A stretch of 64,000 nt of DNA from Pisaster brevispinus (Eukaryota > Echinodermata > Asteroidea > Forcipulatida > Asteriidae): the NCBI GenBank assembly GCA_023634235.1, contig JAMKCF010000008.1:6904676-6968675 (forward strand). The letters are read 5' to 3'. The notes under the pieces are model-generated. The model did not search any database. It saw only the letters and a list, made by a program, of their open reading frames with translations, and was not told the DNA's origin. Each line of letters starts with the position of its first letter. The first letter of the stretch is position 1. A program made the position numbers and the translations under genes. This document shows, in pieces, positions 22,684 through 35,000 of this stretch.

Positions 22684-24375
22684 TAGACCGCTTGCATTGG
22701 CCGCCATCTTTGGTGAAACGTGCACGCGTGAAAGGCTATCATTGGCTGATACTGATAGTCGTGCGCAGCGCGTACATGCATGCACTTTTCCATTGTTTTT
22801 CATCAAAGATGGCAGTCGGTGACGTCATGTGCAATCGATCTATTGATCATTTTAAAATTTAAAAGACACCACAAACAAACTCACATTAGACTCATTGACC
22901 ACTGATCCCTTTCCCTTGCCTTGGATCTACGCTACGGACAAGTGGAAGGTAGGGGAGTGAATATTCATATGTACACTACCAGTAATTACCACGAAGTGTA
23001 GTATCATACAAATACTGACTGTTTTGAGTGCTATGGTTAAAACTCCGACTCCCTCTGTGATCCTTGGCGCGTTCAATTTTCCCTTGGCTTTGCCTCAAGA
23101 AAATAGACCGCACGGGGGATCACCGAGGGAGTGCACGAGTGAAAGCTGTCAATATTTGCTTCATTAAACCTGATACTAATATTGTGTCATGTCTAACAAC
23201 TACAGAGCTGCTGTTGCTATGGATATAGTACATTGGTTGCCATGGGATACAGGGCTAAAATTTTACACTGAACCGCAGGCCAGAGCCCAGTGATTTTAGC
23301 ACAGGGCCAGTAAACTCATGACCGGACAGGTCCAGCGGTATTGTCTTTTTCATTTGAATAATAGCCACTTTGTAATATCTTTAACAAAATGAAGTGATGT
23401 TTAAATGTCGGCTTTTGTGTCTAGTAAAAAAACCTGTCAATTTTGTCGAGTATAAAAATGTAGGCCTTCTTACACACGTGATAAATGAGGCAAATCTTCT
23501 CTTAGCATGTGTTATAAATATAAAAACAGTTTTCATGTTACACTTTGTAGAGAGTTCGTTGTCATTTTAAGATTCTGGTCTTTTAAAAAAGATTTTGGTC
23601 CTGTAATTTTTTTTATCTACAGCCTTGCAGTCTTGTGGAATTTTACCCCAAATTTGAGCCCAGGGTTAGTCATTGGTTGCTACTGGTAGAGTACATTGTT
23701 TGCTGCGTGTATAGAGCATCATGTTCGTGCGGCTTTCTAGTAAAATTAAGACATCATGTGAACCGCTCTAAACCAATCAAAAGGCAGAATCTTTGTATAA
23801 GGGGTGTATAATACATAATAGTGAAAATGACACAGAAGTTATTGGCTTCTATAGAATAATGTGTTTTATGGTAGACTAGTGGAAAAGTTGTTAATGAGCA
23901 GTATCTTGTCTTGTTTGTTATTTTTAGTTTTATCATTTATTGACATGAAGGGCTTACATCATTGTTGGTTTACAGGCCCCAACCATCCAGCATGGCCATG
24001 CTTGCTTACCACCATTGACAGTTTGAATCAATGATCAGACTGCATCTTTTTTCAGTGATCTGTCCAAAGAGAGTCATTTAAAACAAATGGGAAAGATACA
24101 AAAATCTGACTGCTTCATTTTCACTTAAGTCAAAAAGATAACCATATTATGGTAAACAAGATTTCATTTTAGTCATACTGAGTGAAAAAAGGGGGCAGAC
24201 TTGGCATCTTTTAATTTTATATTTAAAATAACTTTCTTTGAAGTGATCATCAAGTTAAAACTGAACTGACCGTTTTTGAAAGCTTTTTATTTTGGGTCCT
24301 TATACTTGATCTTAGCTTGCACTTTTATTATTTTTGTTAATTACTTTTCAATCTCTTTTTAACATTTCTTGGCAG
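22684..24375. other. Interior spacer with MITE fragments
   Basis: It starts with a palindrome-like repeat (GGCCGCCATCTTTGG against CATCAAAGATGGCAG, 22700-22815). A family A MITE lies at 23250-23663. No gene was seen. Confidence 0.5.
23250..23663. mobile_element. MITE family A copy
   Basis: It begins CAGGGCTAAAATTTTACACT and ends near AAATTTGAGCCCAG, with the shared CCAGTAAACTCATGACCGGA segment. No clear target duplication was found. Confidence 0.65.
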
Positions 24376-25282
24376 TTCCGAGCAAGTCCAATCTGTCCCA
24401 ACATCTGAGAAAGCTAACTCTACTTTTGAGGGTCTCAAAGTGAAGTTGATGGAAAAACAGAGTCAAACTACTTTGAGGAGCTCACCTGTTAGATGAAGCT
24501 GTGAGATGAGGCAGAAGTTGATCAAGAGTGGAGATACTTCAAAATAGAACCAGTTGATGGAGAGACATCCCCAGAGGTGGAGGACAACAAGGTGTGCATC
24601 ATGTTTTACAGGTAAAAATCATTACCTTCTTTTTTTCTCTTTTGAGAAGCAAAATTTTTCTCTTTTAAATTTTGATCAAAATGTGTATAATTTTTATATG
24701 GCTTAATTTTTTTAAACAAAAAAGTTAAAACAAAACCAATATATCATCAACAGGTTTTTTTAAATAAGTAGTCAGCAGTTCTAACCTCAGTATAATATTT
24801 TAGTTTAATACTTATCCAGAATTTAGGAGACAGTACTCCTTCCTTGACAATCAATGTTCCTGGTTTGTTTTGTTGTCGTTTTTTTTTGGGGGGGGGGTGG
24901 GACTGTGAGGTTACAGAATGACAACCCATTATAATGATGTTCATAAAGACAATAACTAGTTTGCCGTTCCCTTTTCCAATCATTACTTGAAAATGAACTA
25001 ATGTTCAATGTTATTAATCAATATTATTTATTCTTGTGTGTACAGGATTAATCCCTATTGGTCTCACCACAAGGAGCTTTGGAATCATAGATACCATGAA
25101 CAATGTACAAGTCACATTGATGATAACACAGATGGAACACTTGACATTCTGCATCAGACCGTTCCAAGGATACATGCTTGTGCTCTGTGAAACTTTGGAT
25201 GCTTCGGATTACAGCTATAGAGCGTAACATCGTGAAGAATTTGTATATCAAGACATCCAATCTGGACTCCAGTTGATATTGG
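24376..25282 (+). pseudogene. Two exon-like blocks, possible decayed gene or non-coding transcript
   Basis: Block 24376-24591 follows a good acceptor (TTTCTTGGCAG) and ends AAG|GTGTGC. Block 25046-25282 follows TGTGTACAG and ends GG|GTATGTGG. The first has higher GC than its surroundings and short protein-like runs in two frames (SEQVQSVPTSEKANSTFEGL; DQEWRYFKIEPVDGETSPEV), but stops interrupt both. No family was recognised. It could be a broken gene copy or a long non-coding RNA. Confidence 0.3.
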
Positions 25283-25839
25283 GTATGTGGTTCTGGATGT
25301 AGGGATCCAAGTTCTATTGATGATGTATTAAGTTCTTATTTATTTATTTCTTTGCAACTAATAAAGTAATTGATCATAAAACATCCAAGCAAAAATTATG
25401 AAGTACTTGACACCAATCCAGAAAAATAGCGAGAAATACAAACAGTTGCAAAGGGTTACCAATCTTAAAGGGTCTGTATACGTTTGATTATCACTCTTAA
25501 AATTAATAGCAATAAAAAAATTACTTGGTTAGAAAAAGAGCAGCTTTCGGTAGTATAAAGCATTTTGAGAATCACTTCAATTTGAAGATATCAGACTTTA
25601 TCCTCCCAAAATGGGAATCTGAGAAATGTTACTGTCAGTAACGTTTCTCAGACTTTTTCTTGCTGCGTTGACCTAACCGCTCAGGATTTTAAGCGATATT
25701 TCAAAAACGCTACCAACTTTTGAAATGAAATATTCACAGGTTAGTTTTAAGTATAAATATACATTTATATAGGATTAAAACATTCAAACGGTTCAAAAAA
25801 CCAAAGGTAAACTTCGCCTTTGACATTTAAAAAATATGC

Positions 25840-27970
25840 ATTTATTGTATGTTCAGGAAAAATTTGTCACCATTCAAAACTGCTTATTTATGTGGAAACA
25901 CCTGGTGGATAATGTTTATACAACTGTTCATTTGAAACTTTTGATATTTAAATTAAAGAAAAAACAATGCAATTGCTCTAAAATTAATTATAAAAATGTA
26001 CTAATACTTTATTGTTCACCAGATGTTTGCACAAATACTTAATTCTGATTTGTGTGGAAACATCTGGAGGAAAATGTTTTTAAAAGTGTTCATTCATTTG
26101 AAGCTTTAACAATGCAAACACTTCAAATTAATTATATTTTTTTCCGCCAGATGTTTAAAAAAAAATGATTATAAGAAATTATTTATAAAAATGTGTTTTA
26201 TTTTCCCCCAGATGTTTGCTCAAAAAAATTAATTATAAGAATTTAATTATACAAATGTGTTATTTTTCTCACCAGATGTTAATATTAACATTTTATTATC
26301 CACCAGATGTTTGCAAACAAATTAATTAAAAGAATTAATTATAAAAAATGTGTTTTATTTTTCACTTCTGATTTGTAAGAGCATCCGGTGGAAAATACAT
26401 GTTCATATAAATGTTCATATGAAGCTTTTGATATTTTTATTGAAGAAAATAATGCGAATGCCCTGAAAAAAATTGTTAAAATGTATTTTATTTTCTGCCA
26501 GATGTTTGCAAAAAGTAATTATAAAAATGTGTTTTACTTTCCACCAGATGCTTGCATAAAAAATAATTACAAGAAATTCATTATAAAATTGTGTTTTTTT
26601 TCCACCAGATATTTGCAAAAATTTTATTAAAAAAATGTGTTTATTTTCCACTAGATGTTTGCACAAAAGACTTGTAACTTATGTGGAAACATCTGGTGTT
26701 AAAAAGTATAAATTTAAAGCTTCAATTTAATTGAATCTTTTATGCAACACTTTAAAGTTAAATATAGAAATTATTCAAATTTATTTAATTTTCCGCCAGA
26801 TGTTTGCAAACAAAAAATATTGTAAGAAATTATTTATAAAAATGTGTTTTATTTTCCACTAGATGTAAACTATGAAAAATGTATTTTATTTTCCACCAGA
26901 TGTTTGCGAACAAAATAATTAAAAGAAATTAATTATAAAAATGGGTTTTATTTTTCACTAGATGTTTGCACACAAAAAGTATGATTTATGTAAGAGCATC
27001 CGGTGAAAAATACATGTTTATATAAATGTTCATTTGAAGCTTTGATATTTTTTATTGAAGAAAACGCCTTGAAAAAATTGTTTTAAATGTTTAAATTTTT
27101 TGTCAGATGTTTGCAAAAGTTATTTTAAAAATGTGTTTTAATTTCCACTAGATGTTTGCAAAAAATTAAATTTTTATAAAAATACATTTTATTTTCCACT
27201 AGATGTTCTTCTGATTTATGTGGGAACATCCGGGGAAATATTTATACAAATGTTCATTTGAAGCTTTTTATATTTTTTATTTAAGAAAACAATGCAAACA
27301 CTCTGAAACTAATTTTGAAAATGATTTTTATTTTGCCAGATGTTTGCACATAGAAATAATTTTTAGATATTAATTTTTAAAATGTGTTGTAATTTCCACC
27401 AGATGTTAGCAAAAAATTATAAAATGTGTTTTATTTTCCACCAGATTTTTGAAAAAATTAATTATAAACAATTTGATAATTTTTTTTTTAAATTTTCCAC
27501 CAGATGTTTTCAAACAAATTTATTTTAAAAATGTGTTTTACTTTCCACCAGACGTTTGGAAAAAATGAATTATAAATATGTGTTTTATTGTTCACCAGAT
27601 GTTTGCAAAAAATTAATTTAAATTTTTTTACAAATAAAAATACATTTTTTTTCCGTGAGATGTTGCACAAAAAACTTCTGATTTATGTGGGAACATCCGG
27701 GGAAATTTTATTAAAAAAAACAATCTGAAATTAATTTATTATTAATATTCTATATCTATGAATTATATTATTAGTACATCGGTGTAATCTATTTGTACAC
27801 GCGTGTACGCACAACCCATAGCGAACGAAACAAAATTGTTTGCACAAAAAAATGATTATTAGATATTAATTTAAAAAAATGTTTTAATTTCCACCAGATG
27901 TTAGCAAAAAATAATTGTAAAAATTTTTTTTTCCACCAGATGTTTGTACAAAAAACAAAGCAAACGCTTT
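25840..27970. repeat. AT-rich irregular minisatellite with CCACCAGATGTTTGCA motif
   Basis: The motif CCACCAGATGTTTGCA recurs dozens of times at roughly 50-70 bp spacing, separated by A/T-rich runs such as AATTATAAAAATGTGTTTTA. A longer module has the inverted motif GTGGAAACATCTGGTGG followed by TGTTCATTTGAAGCTTTTGA. Units are diverged and vary in length. Short frames here are not genes. Confidence 0.85.
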
Positions 27971-28243
27971 GGAATTAATGTTTGAAAATGTATGTTATTA
28001 TTTTTATGAACAATGTTTTTAATAAAGAGCAACACTTTCAGCATCTATTCCCGATTGTTTTTGTTAATTTATTATCCGTCTAAATTACCAGTAATTATTT
28101 TATTTAATCAAACTGCTTAAAAAAACTTAAACTAGCGCAGACACAAACATATATTGTTAACTTTATTTAATGGTAGTAGTTCTTTATTACAAAGGGGAAA
28201 CAAATTGTTTTTTCACTAGCTTTAAAATAAAAATTTTCTGTCA

Positions 28244-28312
28244 ATAGAGGGCGCTCTTTAAAGACAACAGAGGGCGCCCTTTATAGTCAACAGAGGGCGC
28301 CCTTTACACTAT
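28244..28312. repeat. AGAGGGCGCCCTTTA repeat x3
   Basis: Three copies of a ~28-bp unit holding the palindrome GGGCGCCC. GAGGGCGC is frequent at MITE ends elsewhere in the window (22190, 37465). Confidence 0.7.
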
Positions 28313-28392
28313 AAATTTTGCATGTATCAACGTGTGTTTATATTTACATCACGTGGTTCTAATATTCATCATGGTTAAAAATCATTGGTTTG

Positions 28393-28680
28393 GTGTGGAG
28401 CGCCGATGGCCTAGCGGACAAGGTCGCGCACGGAGAGAGCAAGAACGGAAGACCTGCATGGGTTCGAATCCCGGCAAGTCACAAGGTAAGAGTAATGGTA
28501 TAATGTACACTAACATGCACTAACTAACACGCACTAACAAGCACCACGCACGATGCACAAGGAGGGGCCGGCCAAGACGGAGAGAGAGGGGAGGCGGACA
28601 GGGGAGAGAGAGAGAGAGAAGAGGGGAGGGCAATTTTTTTTTACAATTTTCGGCTGGACAAAAAAAAAAAAAAAAAAAAA
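28393..28680 (+). mobile_element. tRNA-headed SINE-like repeat
   Basis: GCCGATGGCCTAGCGGACAA resembles a Pol III A box and GGGTTCGAATCCCGGC a B box, about 60 bp apart. The acceptor ends do not pair, so this is not a working tRNA gene. A GA-rich stretch and a run of about 22 A follow near 28660, as in a retroposon tail. Confidence 0.5.
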
Positions 28681-28703
28681 ATTATGAAAAACCGGAAAAT
28701 TAA

Positions 28704-28870
28704 TGGTCTTTCATTTTCTTAAAATCGGCTGAAACGTACGCTCGTTAATTATTTTTCATAAAAAAAATTTAAAAAATAAAAATAAAAAAATTACAAATTT
28801 ACGGTCTTTCAATTTTTTAAAATCAGCTGAAACGCACGCTCGTTAATTATTTTTCATTTCAAATTGAAAA
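28704..28870. repeat. ~95-bp tandem duplication
   Basis: GGTCTTTCATTTTCTTAAAA then GGCTGAAACGTACGCTCGTTAATTATTT repeats once with few changes (copy 2 from about 28803). Confidence 0.65.
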
Positions 28871-30333
28871 AAAATTTTTTCCCCAAAAGTCCATAAATTT
28901 TTGGTATTTTCGAAAAATGCAAGCTGCAAAGCACCCTTAAAATGCTTATTATGTTGCTTAAATTACTCTACCACATAAATTACGCACTCTGGTCATAAAT
29001 CACCTTCGAATTGTTCTTTACAATAATAATGTGCATTTAAAAGTCGTTTACATTCCTTTAAACACCTTTTTAAGATACTTTACTTCATGTCCCTAAATTT
29101 CCATCATTTTATTACACACAGAGTTCAAATACTTCTGGCTTCAACGCCCTACATTACAGTTTACAAAAATAACATGTAAGTTTCAACTAGAAAAGTAACA
29201 TTTACAATGGCTAGCAAATAATTGATTCCTATGATTTGAAGGGGGGGGGGGGCTCTATTTATTCCTATTTCTCTAAACCTTCAAGACAAATTAGATGTGT
29301 TTTTTACCTTTATAACAAATTCGAATCCACAAAGCAATAACAGTCTGGTACATGTATAATCATGTATCCATGTGAGTCTGTGTTGTTCGTTTGGAGACAG
29401 GGCACCAGACCAAAATGGCTACTGACTGATTAGTTGTTAAAGTTGAAAGGGCATGAGGAAAACATCCTTTTTGATGAGTGTAAAATTTGCATTGTGGACA
29501 ACAAATTTGTTTCTTACTTAATCTTAACCTTTATAGCACTCAACAAACTTGCATCTACAAGTAACAACACTTTTAAGGCTAGATCAACGCTAAACAACTG
29601 TATTAAACTAAAGGACAAGGACATCACAGCTGATCTAATTGACTTTGTTCTGAAAATATAAGATGTTGTAGCAGCTTGTCGCTTCTATAGCATAGGACCG
29701 TGATCAGTTTTGAAGAAACGTTTTATGATTACAGATGATACACAGTCCCTTTAGATATGACACACTATTAACGTAAGCTTTGTTTACATTTTGTTGGAAT
29801 CTAGTTGAAAGTACCTAAATGCAATAAAACAGCAGTAGTGTTAACAACGTATCGGTAAAGGTTTCTTTACATTATACAAGACTTTGTCAGAACAGTTTGT
29901 TCACTTTTGTACTTAAAAATCTTCTTGGAATACATGTTCTATATGCTTGAACACAGTCGTTGGTACATGTGGTTAACGAATCACGTGAGGACGATAATGC
30001 CCTGTAGATGTTGTGTTTCAAAACAGGCCCTTTTACAATGTGTATTATTAACGAAACAATAAGCCTACCTCATTATCCAAAAATTCTATAAGTTACAGAT
30101 TTGAGGTTGCTTGATGCAGAGAGACGATGACGTAGTTGAATTCATGGGAAAGACGGCAGCCAAGTTCTCTCTTCAGCCGAGCTAGAACTGAGGCGTTTAA
30201 TTATCAGATCATCTTGAATGTACTGCAATATAAACCCAAAGAAGATGTATGCATAACATTACTCCAGCCAAAGATCAACAACTTTTTTATAACAGTTTTG
30301 GGGCTGTGATGAATCTTTAAAACCACATCAGGC
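28871..30333. other. No gene seen
   Basis: AT-rich with a G-tract near 29241. An open stretch of 75 codons at 29434-29661 has no recognisable motif or splice support and is not called. Confidence 0.5.
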
Positions 30334-30576
30334 CAGCGGCGTAGCCAAGGGGAGGGGAGACCTGGGGGGCACGTGCACCTCCACAAATTTCCAGTGCCCC
30401 CCCCCACGAAAACAATCGTGACAGTGGTCACAAAAGGAACAAGAAAAAGAAAAGAGAAAAAGAAGAAAATCGTGATCACTATTGTGGCCACAAAATGCCA
30501 TAAGAGGATGGTGGACCCCTGCACTTAAAAGAAATGCCCCCTGTGAACCCCAAGCAAAGAAGTCGTGGCTACGCCA
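30334..30576. mobile_element. MITE-like element with GGCGTAGCCA ends
   Basis: The left end GCGGCGTAGCCAAGG and right end GTGGCTACGCC are inverted. The interior is G-rich then A-rich with no gene. Confidence 0.45.
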
Positions 30577-30689
30577 GTGCATCAGACATGACCTGCTTTC
30601 AGCAACTCTATCTACATGTACAACTTCAACCTCAGAATATTAATTACATAAAATGGGAGACAGGGGAGGGGTGCATCTCGATGTTTTTT

Positions 30690-33600
30690 CAAACTTTCTC
30701 TTCCTGGTTCTATAGAAGGGAAAACATGTTGGGGATGATAGAAACAGCAAAGTGGGGTGCATGTTTGGATTGACACAGAAAAGCACTAGAAGGGGTAACA
30801 CGTTGGGGGTGGATCCAGAGTAATAGCAAAGTAGGGAGCATGTTAGGGGATTGATAAAGTAAGGCACTAAAAGGGGTAACATGTTGGGGTGGATCCAGAG
30901 TGACAGCAAAGTGGGGTTCATATTGGGGATTGACACAGTAAAGCACTAGAAAGGGTAACATGTTTAGGGCGGATCCAGAGTAACAGCAAAGTGGGGTGCA
31001 TGTTTGGGATTGATACAAAGCACTAAAAGGGGTAACGTTTTTGGGGTGGATCCAGAGTAACAGCAAAGTGGGGTGCATGTTTGGGATTGATACAATAAAG
31101 CACTAGAAGGGGTTACATGTTGGGGTGGATCCAGAGTGACAGCAAAGTGGGGTGCATGTTTGGGATTGATACAATAAAGCACTAAAAGGGGTAAGATGTT
31201 GGGGGTGGATCCAGAGTAACAGCAAAGTAGGGTGCATATTTGGATTGAAACAGTAAAGCACTAAAAGGGGTAACATGTTGGGGGTGGATCCAGAGTGACA
31301 GCAAAGTGGGATGCAAACATGTTGGGGGAGGATCCAGAGTGACATCAGAGTGGGGTGCATGTTTGGGATTGACACAGTAAAGCAGCAGAAGGGGTAACAT
31401 GTTGGGGGTGGATCCAGAGTAACAGCAAAGTGGGGTGCATGTTTGGGATTGACACAGTAAAGCACTAGAAGGGGTAACATGTTGGGGGTGGATCCAGAGT
31501 GACATAAAAGTGGGATGCATGTTTGGGATTGATACAATAAAGCACTAAAAGGGGTAACATGTTGGGGGTGGATCCAGAGTGACAGCAAAGTGGGGTGCAT
31601 ATTTGGATTGAAACAGTAAAGCACTAAAAGGGGTAACATGTTGGGGGTGGATCCAGAGTAACAGCAAAGTGGGGTGCATGTTTGGGATTGACACAGTAAA
31701 GCACTAGAAGGGGTAACATCTTGGGGGTGGATCCAGAGTGACATAAAAGTGGGATGCATGTTTGGGATTGACACAATAAGGCACTAAAAGGGGTAACATT
31801 TTGAGGGAGGATCCAGAGTAACAGCAAAGTGGGGTGCATGTTTGGGATTGACACAGTAAAGCAGCAGAAGGGGTAACATGTTGGGGGTGGATCCAGAGTA
31901 ACAGCAAAGTGGGGTGCATGTTTTGGATTGACACAGTAAAGCAATAGAAGGGGTAACATGTTCGGGGTGGATCCAGAGTGACAGCAAAGTGGGGTGCATG
32001 TTTGGGATTGATACAATAAAGCACTAAAAGGGGTAACATGTTGGGGGTGGATCCAGAGTAACAGCAAAGTGGAGTGCATGTTTGGGATTGACACAGTAAA
32101 GCAGCAGAAGGGGTAACATGTTGGGGGTGGATCCAGAGTAACAGCAAAGTGGGGTGCATGTTTTGGATTGACACAGTAAAGCAATAGAAGGGGTAACATG
32201 TTCGGGGTGGATCCAGAGTGACAGCAAAGTGGGGTGCATGTTTGGGATTGATACAATAAAGCACTAAAAGGGGTAACATGTTGGGGGTGGATCCAGAGTA
32301 ACAGCAAAGTGGGGTGCATGTTTGGGATTGATACAATAAAGCACTAAAAGGGGTAAGATGTTGGGGGTGGATCCAGAGTAACAGCAAAGTGGGGTGCATG
32401 ATTGGGATTGATACAATAAAGCACAAAAAGGGGTAACATGTTGGGGGTGGGTCCAGAGTGACAGCAAAGTGGGGTGCATATTTGGATTGAAACAGTAAAG
32501 CACTAAAAGGGGTAACATGTTGGGGGTGGATCCAGAGTGACAGCAAAGTGGGATGCAAACATGTTGGGGGAGGATCCAGAGTGACATCAGAGTGGGGTGC
32601 ATGTTTGGGATTGACACAGTAAAGCAGCAGAAGGGGTAACATGTTGGGGGTGGATCCAGAGTAACAGCAAAGTGGGGTGCATGTTTGGGATTGACACAGT
32701 AAAGCACTAGAAGGGGTAACATGTTGGGGGTGGATCCAGAGTGACATAAAAGTGGGATGCATGTTTGGGATTGATACAATAAAGCACTAAAAGGGGTAAC
32801 ATGTTGGGGGTGGATCCAGAGTGACAGCAAAGTGGGGTGCATATTTGGATTGAAACAGTAAAGCACTAAAAGGGGTAACATGTTGGGGGTGGATCCAGAG
32901 TGACAGCAAAGTGGGATGCAAACATGTTGGGGGAGGATCCAGAGTGACATCAGAGTGGGGTGCATGTTTGGGATTGACACAGTAAAGCAGCAGAAGGGGT
33001 AACATGTTGGGGGTGGATCCAGAGTAACAGCAAAGTGGGGTGCATGTTTGGGATTGACACAGTAAAGCACTAGAAGGGGTAACATGTTGGGGGTGGATCC
33101 AGAGTGACATAAAAGTGGGATGCATGTTTGGGATTGACACAATAAGGCACTAAAAGGGGTAACATTTTGAGGGAGGATCCAGAGTAACAGCAAAGTGGGG
33201 TGCATGTTTGGGATTGACACAATAAGGCACTAGAAGGGATAACATGTTGGGGGTGGATCCAGAGTAACAGCAAAGTGGGGTGCATGTTTGGGATTGACAC
33301 AGTAAAGCAGTAGAAGGGGTAACATGTAGGGGGTGGATCCAGAGTGACATAAAAGTGGGTGCATGTTTGGGATTGACACAGTGAAACACTGGAAGGGGTA
33401 ACATCTTGGGGGAGGATCCGGAGTGAAAGCAAAGTGGGGTGCATGTTTGGATTGACACAGTAAAGCACTAGAAGGGGTAACATGTTGGGGGTGGATCAAG
33501 AGTAACATAAAAGTGGGGTGCATGTTTTGGATTGACACAGTAAAGCACTAGAAGCGGTTACATGTTGGGGGTGGATCCAGAGTGACAGCAAAGTGGGGTG

Positions 33601-35000
33601 CATGTTTGGATTGACACAGTAAAGCAGCAGAAGGGGTAACATGCTGGGGGTGGATCCAGAGTATAAACTGCAAAGTGGGGTGCATGTTTGGGATTGACAC
33701 AGTAATGCACTAGAAGGGGTAACATGTTGGGGGTGGATCCAGAGTGACATAAAAGTGGGGTGCATGTTTGGGATTGACACAATAAGGTACTAAAAGGGGT
33801 AACGTTTTTGGGGAGGATCCAGAGTAACAGCAAAGTGGGGTGCATGTTTGGGATTGATACAGTAAAGCACTAAAAAGGGTATTATGTTTAGGACGGATCC
33901 AGAGTGACAGCAAAGTGGGGTGCATGTTCGGATTGACACAGTAAAGCACTAGAAGGGGTAGTGTTTGGGGAGGATCCAGAGTAACAGCAAAGTGGGGTGC
34001 ATATTTGGGATTGATACAGTAAAGGCACTAGAAGGGGTAACATGTTGGAGAGGATCCAGAGTGACAGCAAAGTGGGATGCAATTATGTTGGGGGTGGATC
34101 GAAAGGGGATTGAAAGGGTATGGCACTAGAAGGGGGTAACATGTTTGGGGAGGATCCAGAAAGACAACAAAGTAGGGTGCATGTTGGGGGTTAATATAGG
34201 ATGGGACCAGTAGAAGAAGTATCATAATGGGGGAGGATCCAAAATGACAACCAAGTGGGATGCATGTTTGGGATTGTTACAGTAAAGCACTAGAAAGGGT
34301 AACATGTTTAGGGCGGATCCAGAGTGACAGCAAAGTGGGATGCATGTTTGGATTGACACAGTTAAGCACTAGAAGGGGAACCATGTTTGGGGAGGATCCA
34401 GAGTAACAGCAAAGTGGGGTGCATATTTGGGATTGAACAGGGAAGACACTAGAAGGGGTAACATGTTGGGGGTGGATCCAGAATGACATCAAAGTGGGGT
34501 GCATGTATGGGAATGATACAGTAGTGCAGTAAAAGGGGTAACATGTTGGGGGTGGATCAGAGTGACATCAAATTGGGGTGCATGTTTGGGATTGAACAGT
34601 AAGGCACTAGAAGGGGTTACATGTACATGTTTGGGGAGGATCCAGAGTAACAGTAAAGTGGGATGCAAACATGTTGGGGGTGGATTGTAAAGGGATTGAA
34701 AGGGTATGGCACTAGAAGGGGGTAACATGATGGGGGAGGATCCAGAAAGACAACAAAGTGGGGTGCATGTTTGGGGTTAATAGGATGGGACCAGTAGAAA
34801 GGGTATCATAATGGGGGAGGATCCAGAATGACAATCAAGTGGGATGCATGTTTGGGATTGATACAGCAGGGCAGTAGAAGGGGTAAAATGTTGGGGGAGC
34901 ATCCAGAGTGACATTTAAGTGGGATGGGCATTTGGTAATGATACAGTATGGCACTAAAAGGAGTAACCTAATGTGGGGATGGGTGTTTGGAATCAAGGAT
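30690..35000. repeat. 80-bp G-rich minisatellite, about 53 units
   Basis: Each unit reads about GGGGTAACATGTTGGGGGTG then GATCCAGAGTGACAGCAAAG, TGGGGTGCATGTTTGGGATT and GACACAGTAAAGCACTAGAA. Most units hold GGATCC. Blocks of 240 bp and larger are duplicated (the 'GATGCAAACATGTTGGGGGA' variant appears at ~31311, ~32552 and ~32925). Units at 34000-35000 are diverged. The C-rich strand lacks stops in all frames over long spans, giving frames up to 352 codons (32762-31704). No start context, splice sites or domain support a gene. Confidence 0.93.

Noticed and set aside
31704..32762. 352-codon minus-strand open frame
   Set aside because: It lies wholly in the 80-bp minisatellite; stop-free units create long frames in several phases, with no domain or splice support.
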